Positions 33,762 through 40,959 of a stretch of DNA of 64,000 nucleotides are shown one piece after another. Where the stretch lies: positions 1-64,000 of the forward strand of contig NZ_CAMVPU010000006.1 in the NCBI RefSeq assembly GCF_947169445.1. Direction: 5' to 3'. The first letter of the stretch is position 1; each line of letters opens with the position of its first letter. Both the position numbers and the translations under genes were made by a program. Origin of the DNA: an uncultured Butyrivibrio sp. (GTDB taxonomy: Bacteria; Bacillota; Clostridia; Lachnospirales; Lachnospiraceae). Under the pieces are notes generated by a model that saw only the letters and a program-made list of their open reading frames with translations, was not told the origin of the DNA and searched no databases.

Positions 33762-34037
33762 ATGGGCAACAGCCAGCTGCAATATTCTCCGTTCAAACCA
33801 AATTTGAAGACAGCCGAAGTATTTGCGTGGGGAGATCCGGAGTATAATTTATTCGACCAGCTGAATGAGAAATATGAAAAGAGCCATCCAGAATTCTGTT
33901 CACTCTCTTCATATGAGAAAATGGTCATCAAACAGCAGATTCATCACGAAGCCATCGGGCTTACACCGCTGAACCTCATTAAAAGTTTTGTTGAGGATCC
34001 GCAATTTGATGAATTCAGATCAGTAGATTCATTCTAA
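33762..34037 (+). CDS. Hypothetical protein, 91 residues
   Basis: Family not recognised. Soluble, acidic and aromatic, with FAWGDPEYNLFDQLNEKYEK and later LTPLNLIKSFVEDPQFDEF. AAAGGAGCAACATC precedes the ATG and a strong terminator follows, so it is a real single-gene transcript. An A/T-rich stretch with TATAAT near 33674 may be its promoter. Confidence 0.6.
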   Translation: MGNSQLQYSPFKPNLKTAEVFAWGDPEYNLFDQLNEKYEKSHPEFCSLSSYEKMVIKQQIHHEAIGLTPLNLIKSFVEDPQFDEFRSVDSF

Positions 34038-34071
34038 AACTTCATAATATGACTTTTTACGCTGCATAAAT

Positions 34072-34104
34072 AGAGCGATAACAATACACATTGTTATCGC
34101 TCTT
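34072..34104. terminator. Bidirectional terminator
   Basis: AGAGCGATAACAA and TTGTTATCGCTCT form a 13-bp stem with a six-base loop, between convergent genes ending at 34037 and 34111. Confidence 0.85.
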
Positions 34105-34110
34105 CGCAGT

Positions 34111-34440
34111 TTATTCACGAAATACATTTCTCTGGGATATCAGTTTTTCATAAAGCGGCTTATAATCCATGCTCTCTTTTGCCCGAAGATGCTCTGTTAT
34201 TTCACAGATAGTCTCATAAAGCGGTGCAAGTGCAAGATTACCGATAACGCCCTTTAAAGCATGAACCTGTTCAAAAGCAGCATCCAGATCCCCGACCTCA
34301 AGAGTCGGCCCCAGTTCATCAAATCTTTCATCAGAAAGGCCTAGCTCAATCATTTCCATGTAAAAATCTTCCATTCCCATGCATCTTTCCAGGCCTTCAT
34401 CAACATTTGCGCCCAGTTCTCGCAGTCTCTCTACTGTCAT
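34111..34440 (-). CDS. Hpt domain protein
   Basis: 109 residues from MTVERLRELG; the ATG two codons earlier directly abuts AGGAGG and is too close. A single histidine phosphotransfer domain, with phosphorylatable His in QVHALKGVIGNLAL. It would carry phosphate between a hybrid kinase and a receiver. It lies 33 bases after the REC-GGDEF-EAL gene, making that protein the natural partner. Confidence 0.85.
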   Translation of the reverse strand: MTVERLRELGANVDEGLERCMGMEDFYMEMIELGLSDERFDELGPTLEVGDLDAAFEQVHALKGVIGNLALAPLYETICEITEHLRAKESMDYKPLYEKLISQRNVFRE

Positions 34441-34473
34441 GATCATCCTCCTATACTCAAGAAAGCTAATACA

Positions 34474-36174
34474 TCATGAAAACGCTGCACTTTCAAATTC
34501 TTCCGGTGTAAGGGGCTTGGAGAAATAATACCCCTGGATCAGATCGCAGCCCGCATCCTTTAATAATCTGTATTGCTGCTCAGTCTCGACACCTTCTGCC
34601 ACTACAGGAACCCCAAGGAATCTTCCGATTCCGATGATGAACTCTACCATCTTCATTTCCCTGTTTCCTGATGCAATGCCCTGAATAAAAGCCATATCAA
34701 GCTTAAGCACATCAATAGGCAGTGACGTCAGCATATTCAATGAAGAATATCCTTTTCCAAAATCATCCATTTCAATCTTAAAGCCAAGAAACTGCAGATC
34801 TTTTACCACATTCAAAACCTGTGAAGTACTGTCTGTATAGGCTGTCTCAGTTATTTCAAGATGAACATCCGAAGGCTTTAATCCGTTGTCATCAATCATA
34901 TCCAAAAGAAAATCCGTAAGATCCGGATCAAATACATCAACCCTGGACACATTAACAGATACAGGAATTACAGAATTATACCGTTTCTTCCATTCACCCA
35001 GCTGCTTAGCTGCCTTACTCCATACATATCTGTCCAGTTCTTTGATAAGACCATTTTCTTCAAATAGCGGTACGAAATAATCAGGACTAATTCTTCCAAA
35101 CTTCGGGTTATCCCATCTTACCAGTACCTCAGCTCCGCAGATCTTGGGCTCACCCTCCTGAACATGGTATTTCGGCTGTAAAACAATATGAAACTGATCA
35201 TTTTTTATAGCCTGGTCGATATTCTCTAGAAGCCTCGCCTCATAAAGCTCCTGCTCATGCATCGCTGAATCGTAGATCACATAAGGCTTACTCTGCATGG
35301 ACTTGTCATGCATGTTGCTTGCAACCACAGCTCTGTCAAAACGCTGATGCAGAGTATCCATTCGATTAATATCCTGATAAATTCCAACTCTTATCCTGAT
35401 ATCAGAAGGCTTCATTATATGCTCAAGGTGCTTTTTAATCTCTTCTATCAGTGCATCATAGTTATTCTGATGTTCTATATAAAGATAAAAGATATCCGCA
35501 TCCAGTCTGCAAGCAACACCGCCGCAGGATCTTGCTATGTTCCTCAGTCCGTCAGCGATCTTGCATAAGACCTTATCACCAAAGCTTCTGCCATAAAGCT
35601 CGTTCACCAGATGAAACTTGGTAAAATTAATCGCTATGGCATCTACTCCCTGATCAGGATGGAATTTATCGTATTCAAGAGCATACTGGAAAAAGAACTG
35701 CTTGGTCAAAAGACCTGTAAGCGGATCTGTCCCCGTATTACTTATGATATTTCTGTCTATGGACAGCTCTATGGATCTTCTTACTCTGGCCTTAATTACA
35801 GCAGGATGATCAAAAGGCTTACTCAAAAAATCCACAGCTCCGCGCTGAAGGCTCTCCACCTCTGCCGCCTTATCCGAAGTAAGGACTATTACCGGGATTT
35901 TCTTTAATTCTTCATCTTCCTGCAGCACGTCAATAACTTCATGCCCATGCATTCCGGACATAAAAAGATCCAGCAAAATCAGGGAAATAAAATCCTTTTT
36001 CTCCCTGATGATTTCAAGAGCTTCCTCTCCACTTTTGGCTAATATGGTATCGTATTCATCCTCAATGATCTTGCTGATAATTCGGAGATTGACCTCCTCG
36101 TCATCAACTATAAGAACTGTACGCCTAAAGCCCTGTTCTTGCCTGACCTGTATGTCCAAAGTATCATTTTTCAT
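34474..36174 (-). CDS. Response regulator with REC, degenerate GGDEF and EAL domains
   Basis: 566 residues. REC at about 16-135 with Asp in LILLDLFMSGMHG; GGDEF-like at about 150-300 where the active-site motif reads RLDADIF, so cyclase activity is lost; EAL at about 315-560 with EVLVRW, VSVNVSR, LEITETAY, DDFGKGYSS and EGVETEQQ, all metal and catalytic acids present. Predicted phosphorylation-controlled c-di-GMP phosphodiesterase. Divergent from a REC-GGDEF gene; minus-strand TATAAT at 36224-36229 is a likely -10 box. Confidence 0.9.
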   Translation of the reverse strand: MKNDTLDIQVRQEQGFRRTVLIVDDEEVNLRIISKIIEDEYDTILAKSGEEALEIIREKKDFISLILLDLFMSGMHGHEVIDVLQEDEELKKIPVIVLTSDKAAEVESLQRGAVDFLSKPFDHPAVIKARVRRSIELSIDRNIISNTGTDPLTGLLTKQFFFQYALEYDKFHPDQGVDAIAINFTKFHLVNELYGRSFGDKVLCKIADGLRNIARSCGGVACRLDADIFYLYIEHQNNYDALIEEIKKHLEHIMKPSDIRIRVGIYQDINRMDTLHQRFDRAVVASNMHDKSMQSKPYVIYDSAMHEQELYEARLLENIDQAIKNDQFHIVLQPKYHVQEGEPKICGAEVLVRWDNPKFGRISPDYFVPLFEENGLIKELDRYVWSKAAKQLGEWKKRYNSVIPVSVNVSRVDVFDPDLTDFLLDMIDDNGLKPSDVHLEITETAYTDSTSQVLNVVKDLQFLGFKIEMDDFGKGYSSLNMLTSLPIDVLKLDMAFIQGIASGNREMKMVEFIIGIGRFLGVPVVAEGVETEQQYRLLKDAGCDLIQGYYFSKPLTPEEFESAAFS

Positions 36175-36223
36175 AAGCTTTAACCCATAATTTAAAAAAC
36201 AGTAAACCTATCTTTACCCTTCC

Positions 36224-36229
36224 ATTATA
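36224..36229 (-). promoter_or_regulatory. Candidate -10 box of the EAL-Hpt operon
   Basis: TGTATAAT on the minus strand with TTGAAT about 15 bases upstream, in the 177-base gap shared with the divergent GGDEF gene. Spacing is short, so this is tentative. Confidence 0.35.
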
Positions 36230-36351
36230 CACTTTTATCGTTCCATTCAATGGTGTATTTCGTAAAAATATATACTTTTTATAGATTATTTTTAGAAATT
36301 TCATTATTCAAAAAGTGTATGTATGATACATTTTATATACGAGGCGATGAT

Positions 36352-37665
36352 ATGACCAAACACAAGATTCTGATAGTTGATGATGAAAAAATATCCCTCA
36401 GAATGACGGATCATATTTTATCCAGTGAGTATGAAACAATCTGCGCTTCCTCAGGGAAAGAAGCAATTACTCTCTATAAATCTGAGCATCCGGATCTTGT
36501 TTTGTCAGACCTTCGTATGCCTGAAATCGACGGTTTTACTCTGCAGAAATCTCTCCAGGATGAACTTGGCAAGCAGATTCCATTCATGTTCATGACTGCT
36601 GATAAAAACGACGAAGCAGAGAGCAAAGGCTTTGCCATCGGTGCGCTTGATTTTATCAGAAAGCCCTTCAGAGCTGATGTTTTACTAAGACGTGTCTCGA
36701 ATATTTTAAAGACGGTAGAGCAGATTCAGGGACTGAAAAAAGCCGCTGTAACAGATCCCATGACAGGTCTTTTGAACAAGTCCTCTTCTCAGGAAGAGAT
36801 TGATGTTCTGGTCAAAAATAATGCCGGCGCCATCATGATGATAGATCTTGACAGCTTCAAGCCGGTAAACGACATCTATGGCCATGACATGGGTGACAAG
36901 GTACTGATCAAATTTGCTGAAATAATTAGAACCGCCATTAGGTCAACAGATCTGGCAGGCCGCATGGGTGGTGATGAATTTATTGTCTTTTGCAAGAACA
37001 TTCTGGATGAGGAAGTTATAGCCGAAAAGGCTCTTTATATTAATGATCAGCTTATTAAAGCCGCAAAAGAACTGATGGGTGCAGACATGAGCATTCCTCT
37101 TGGGGCTTCCATAGGCTGCGCCTTTGCACCTGATGAGGGAAAAGATTTTCTTACTTTATTCAAGAAAGCCGACAAGGCTCTTTATGATGTAAAGCAAAAT
37201 GGCAAGCACGGCTACAAGGTATTTCATGATACGAAGAAAGCTCAGGATAACCTGCCTAATGAGACTTCTGCCCTATCAACTGCAATGCTCCTGATGACAG
37301 AAAGAAGCCCTGGAAAAGGAGCCTTGGTTCTTCCTTCAGAGCAGTTCAAGACAGTGTACCAGTTTCTTAACCGTGTAACCGTCAATTACCATAAAAGAAT
37401 CCACGTGATGCTCTACTCGATTACTCCGGAAGAACAGGACGTGGATATTGAAAATGCTATTGAAGTTTTAATGGGAGTTCTAAAAAGCTCCCTTCGTCAA
37501 AGTGACGTTATCTCAAGACACGGAAAATCTCAGATTATGGTGCTTCTGTTAAAAACCCTGCCCTCAGACATTGAAATTGTTACCGAGCGAATTGATATGA
37601 ACTGGGAAGCCACCGACTTAAGTGACATATGTAAGCTCACCTATGAGGTCGATGTACTCAAATAA
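36352..37665 (+). CDS. Response regulator with REC and active GGDEF domain
   Basis: 437 residues from MTKHKILIVDDEK, with GAGGCGATGAT upstream; the frame opens 34 codons earlier without support. REC at 1-120 with Asp in LVLSDLRMPEIDG; GGDEF at about 130-290 with intact GRMGGDEF and an RSTD inhibitory site five residues before it, so product feedback is likely. The last 140 residues form a further alpha/beta segment (SDVISRHGKSQIMVLLL) like a decayed second GGDEF. Makes c-di-GMP, opposing the divergent EAL protein. Confidence 0.9.
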   Translation: MTKHKILIVDDEKISLRMTDHILSSEYETICASSGKEAITLYKSEHPDLVLSDLRMPEIDGFTLQKSLQDELGKQIPFMFMTADKNDEAESKGFAIGALDFIRKPFRADVLLRRVSNILKTVEQIQGLKKAAVTDPMTGLLNKSSSQEEIDVLVKNNAGAIMMIDLDSFKPVNDIYGHDMGDKVLIKFAEIIRTAIRSTDLAGRMGGDEFIVFCKNILDEEVIAEKALYINDQLIKAAKELMGADMSIPLGASIGCAFAPDEGKDFLTLFKKADKALYDVKQNGKHGYKVFHDTKKAQDNLPNETSALSTAMLLMTERSPGKGALVLPSEQFKTVYQFLNRVTVNYHKRIHVMLYSITPEEQDVDIENAIEVLMGVLKSSLRQSDVISRHGKSQIMVLLLKTLPSDIEIVTERIDMNWEATDLSDICKLTYEVDVLK

Positions 37666-37682
37666 ACAAACTTCAAAAAGTA

Positions 37683-37843
37683 ACAGAATTGTTACTGTTC
37701 AGACAGAAATGCGCACTAAACTGCGCATTTCGTGAGAACTTGATGCAGGAGTGAGCGCATTCCTTCGACGAAGTCGATATGGAATGAATGCGCGAATTTG
37801 TTACTGGAGCGAGCTGCATGCGAGTGAACAGTAACACAGAATT
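37683..37843 (+). mobile_element. 145-bp MITE-like element, copy 3, with target duplication
   Basis: The element runs 37691-37835 with inverted ends GTTACTGTTCA and TGAACAGTAAC. The 8 bases ACAGAATT stand immediately on both sides (37683-37690 and 37836-37843). Inside are the same two hairpins as copies 1 and 2, with roughly a dozen changes, mostly in loops and in the TGATTC/GAATCA stem. No coding capacity, so it would need a transposase from elsewhere. It lies between convergent genes. Confidence 0.85.
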
Positions 37844-37880
37844 CTCATCTTAAAGAATCCTCTGTTCAAAGCATCCTGGT

Positions 37881-39548
37881 TTATAGAAGTTCCAGAAGGC
37901 CGCTGATTCCGCGCTGTCTGTATATTTCTTTATAGTAGGCCACTTCATCTTTTATGATCAGGTCAATCTGCTTCATGCCAAGAAGTTCAACCGGAGCCTT
38001 ATCATCAGTCATTACATGTCCGGTGGAAATATATTCTGTAGCGCTGTCGCTGGCTGCAAGCATCATATTCCTGAGAGTCTGATTACTTTCAAGCTCTGCA
38101 TTTTCCTTTAAATTTTCAAGAAAGCTGCTGTTACCTGATGCAAAGAGCTCTTTATTTGTGTTGCCCGGTACATCAACAATTACCACATTGTCAAATACTG
38201 AAGAAATAGTGTCTGCAAGATATGTATTAATGCTGGCATCACCGTCTTTTCCGGAAATGTCGGAATCACTATACATATTCATGTTTACTACCATTACACC
38301 CTCATCCTTAAGATGATTTTTTACCATGGTAAAAAATTCTACAGAAGACATCTGAAAGGGAATAGTAATATCCTGATAGGCATCCACCATGATCACGTCA
38401 TACTTCCCATCTATCGCAGCAAGATAAGCCCTCCCATCATAGGTTGTCACCTTTGTGTTTGCAGGAAGTTCAAAATATTTGTGGGCCAGATCAGTTATCT
38501 TATCGTCTATCTCGACGCCTTCCACATTTACATTATCAAAATAGCGGGATAGCTGGGTTGCGTAGGTTCCTGAGCCCATCCCCAGAATCAGAACATCCAG
38601 AGCCTCTCCATTTTTCTTTTCCTTTACGCCTGCCATATAAGGTGCTGCCATGGCGTAATCATAGTACATTCCTGTAAGCTCACCATTTTTAACCAGAATA
38701 GATTGAACCCCGAAAAGAACGTTTGTTGAAAGGATTACTCTGTCTTTTGTCTCCTTAACCTGCAGGTAGTTATATACTGATTCTCCTTCGTAGGTTAAGT
38801 CTTTTTCCCAGAAAGCAAAACTCGAGCTATGTCCCCAAACGCAGCAAATAGCAAAAATAAGAACGCTTGAAATAATCCTTGGAGCTTCCTTTTTTATTCT
38901 GTTTTTGGTAGTATCACTACTCTCATCCGTAGGGCTTACAAAATAAATAATGGAAAGGGCTATAAGAATTCCGGCGAAGATCAGGAATGTCACACCGGTT
39001 CCCACAGCAGGAATAGTCACAAAGGTTGGCATGAAGGTTCCTATAATACTTCCAACCGTATTAAAGGCGCCAAGTGTACCGATAATCCGGCCATTGTCTT
39101 CCAGTGAATCCGTTGTGTATTTCGCAAGACTTGGAGTTACGGTTCCCAGAAGGAAAAGCGGAAATACAAATACGATCATGCAGGCTGCAAAAGCTGCGAT
39201 CACAAGGAAATTACTGTTAACAGCAAAAATGAGAACTGCAGATATGCCAAGAATAATATATTTGCCAAGAACGGGAATTGCGGCAATCCAAAGAGCAGCG
39301 ATCAGAATCCTGCCGTAGAGCTTCCCAGGATCAGGATCTTTGTCTGCTTTTCTTCCGCCATAGATATTGCCAAGCGCCATTGCTATCATGATAGTGCCGA
39401 TAATTATGGTCCAGACAATCTGTGAAGAACTAAAATATGGTGCAAGAAGTCTGCTGGCACCAAGCTCCACCGCCATTACAGACATTCCCGCAAAAAACTC
39501 CGTCATATATAAGAACAGTTTATTACTAAGTATTTTCTTTTTCTCCAT
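37881..39548 (-). CDS. Membrane-fused spermidine synthase-like protein
   Basis: 555 residues. About seven membrane segments in the first 220 residues (FFAGMSVMAVELGASRLLAPYF opens the first), then a methyltransferase-fold domain with VLILGMGSGTYATQL and DVIMVDAYQD. Canonical spermidine synthase has GGGDG and DSSD; here GMGSG and DAYQ replace them, so aminopropyl transfer is doubtful. Last gene in the sbcD-sbcC-MATE string, 36 bases after the transporter. GGAGGAGTT precedes the ATG. Confidence 0.85.
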   Translation of the reverse strand: MEKKKILSNKLFLYMTEFFAGMSVMAVELGASRLLAPYFSSSQIVWTIIIGTIMIAMALGNIYGGRKADKDPDPGKLYGRILIAALWIAAIPVLGKYIILGISAVLIFAVNSNFLVIAAFAACMIVFVFPLFLLGTVTPSLAKYTTDSLEDNGRIIGTLGAFNTVGSIIGTFMPTFVTIPAVGTGVTFLIFAGILIALSIIYFVSPTDESSDTTKNRIKKEAPRIISSVLIFAICCVWGHSSSFAFWEKDLTYEGESVYNYLQVKETKDRVILSTNVLFGVQSILVKNGELTGMYYDYAMAAPYMAGVKEKKNGEALDVLILGMGSGTYATQLSRYFDNVNVEGVEIDDKITDLAHKYFELPANTKVTTYDGRAYLAAIDGKYDVIMVDAYQDITIPFQMSSVEFFTMVKNHLKDEGVMVVNMNMYSDSDISGKDGDASINTYLADTISSVFDNVVIVDVPGNTNKELFASGNSSFLENLKENAELESNQTLRNMMLAASDSATEYISTGHVMTDDKAPVELLGMKQIDLIIKDEVAYYKEIYRQRGISGLLELL

Positions 39549-39584
39549 AACTCCTCCAACAACTACCAGTAGTAGTCCAGTATT

Positions 39585-40940
39585 TTAAAACTTTCTAAGC
39601 TCCGTATAGGCCATAGGCACTGCAATAAATAGTGATAACACATCTGCGCAGGCCTGAGCCATTTCAACACCTGTTATTCCCAGTATCATAGGTAAGATAA
39701 GTATCATTGGAATAAAACAGATCCCGTTTCTGGCTGATGCCGTTATTGAAGCCTTAACCCCTTTGCCAATGGACTGAAGCATCATGTTACTGATAACAAT
39801 TGCCCCTGATAACGGAAGTGTACAGCACTGGAATCTAAGAGCTGCAATTCCAACTTCTACTGCTGCCGGATCTTTAGAGAATAAAGAAATAATCTGTGGT
39901 GCCAAAATATAGGCAACAACTCCTATTCCTACAAGAACAATAGTTGAATACTTAACGCAGAATTTAAAGCCCTCTTTTACTCTGGATGTAAGTCCCGCTC
40001 CATAGTTAAAGGAACATACCGGCTGATAGCCCTGTCCAAAGCCTATAAGTGCAGAAGCCATCATAATCATAATCCTGCCTGCAACGCTCATTCCGGCAAT
40101 CGCAGCATCAGAGCCAATACTTCCTGCAGTATGATTCAGGATAAGTGTTGCTATAGCAGCAAGTCCCTGACGGAATAAGGATGGTGCACCGCCATTTATG
40201 ATCTCTTTTATATAATGACCATTTATGTGAACATTAGCCGGTGAAAGCTTGATATTCTCTCCCTTGCTGGTTCCAATAAGAAGGACAATAAAGCTGGTCA
40301 TCTGTCCCATGACAGTTGCTATAGCAGCTCCGCGAACACCAAGGTGAAAGCCCAGGATAAGAAGTGGATCCAGGATCATATTCATAACAGCGCCGCACAT
40401 AAGACCGATCATGGCATAATAGGCGCTTCCCTGAAAACGGAGCTGGTTATTTATAACAAACTGCGCCATCATAAAGGGCGCTCCCAGCAGAATAATCCTC
40501 ATGTACTGCTTGGTAAATTCCAAGGTCTGGGCCGATGCTCCGGATCCCAGAAACTCTGCAATTGGTGTGACAAAAATATTTCCGACTACCGCAAAAAGCA
40601 CTCCAAGTATTAGCGCCAGTGCAAAGCCTGTTGAAGCCATCTCACTAGCTTCCTTATGATTATCTGCCCCAAGCATTCTGGACAGATAGTTTCCTGAACC
40701 ATGTCCGCAGAAAAAACCGGTGGCCTGGATCAGTGCCATAACCGTAAACACCAGACCAACTGCTGCCGTAGCAGAAGTATTGATCGTAGGATCATGTGAT
40801 ACTCTCGCCACAAAAAATGTATCCGCAGTATTGTAAATTGCTGTAACCATCATGCTGATAATGGTCGGAACTGCCAGTGTCAAAATAAGCTTTGGCACCG
40901 GAGTTTTCGTCATATACTCTCTTCGGTTATTAACCGCCAT
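39585..40940 (-). CDS. MATE family efflux transporter
   Basis: 451 residues from MAVNNRREYMTK, with GAGGAAG upstream; an ATG nine codons earlier would overlap sbcC. Twelve membrane segments in two halves, typical of DinF/NorM-like antiporters: TPVPKLILTLAVPTIISMM, GHGSGNYLSRMLGA and GQGYQPVCSFNYGAG. Exports drugs or metabolites by cation exchange. Begins 19 bases after sbcC. Confidence 0.92.
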   Translation of the reverse strand: MAVNNRREYMTKTPVPKLILTLAVPTIISMMVTAIYNTADTFFVARVSHDPTINTSATAAVGLVFTVMALIQATGFFCGHGSGNYLSRMLGADNHKEASEMASTGFALALILGVLFAVVGNIFVTPIAEFLGSGASAQTLEFTKQYMRIILLGAPFMMAQFVINNQLRFQGSAYYAMIGLMCGAVMNMILDPLLILGFHLGVRGAAIATVMGQMTSFIVLLIGTSKGENIKLSPANVHINGHYIKEIINGGAPSLFRQGLAAIATLILNHTAGSIGSDAAIAGMSVAGRIMIMMASALIGFGQGYQPVCSFNYGAGLTSRVKEGFKFCVKYSTIVLVGIGVVAYILAPQIISLFSKDPAAVEVGIAALRFQCCTLPLSGAIVISNMMLQSIGKGVKASITASARNGICFIPMILILPMILGITGVEMAQACADVLSLFIAVPMAYTELRKF

Positions 40941-40959
40941 TAGTTTTACTTCCTCATTT

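Noticed and set aside
21138..37843. CRISPR array or its fragments
   Set aside because: The repeats are kilobases apart, 45-145 bp long and not spaced by unique spacers; no cas gene is present.
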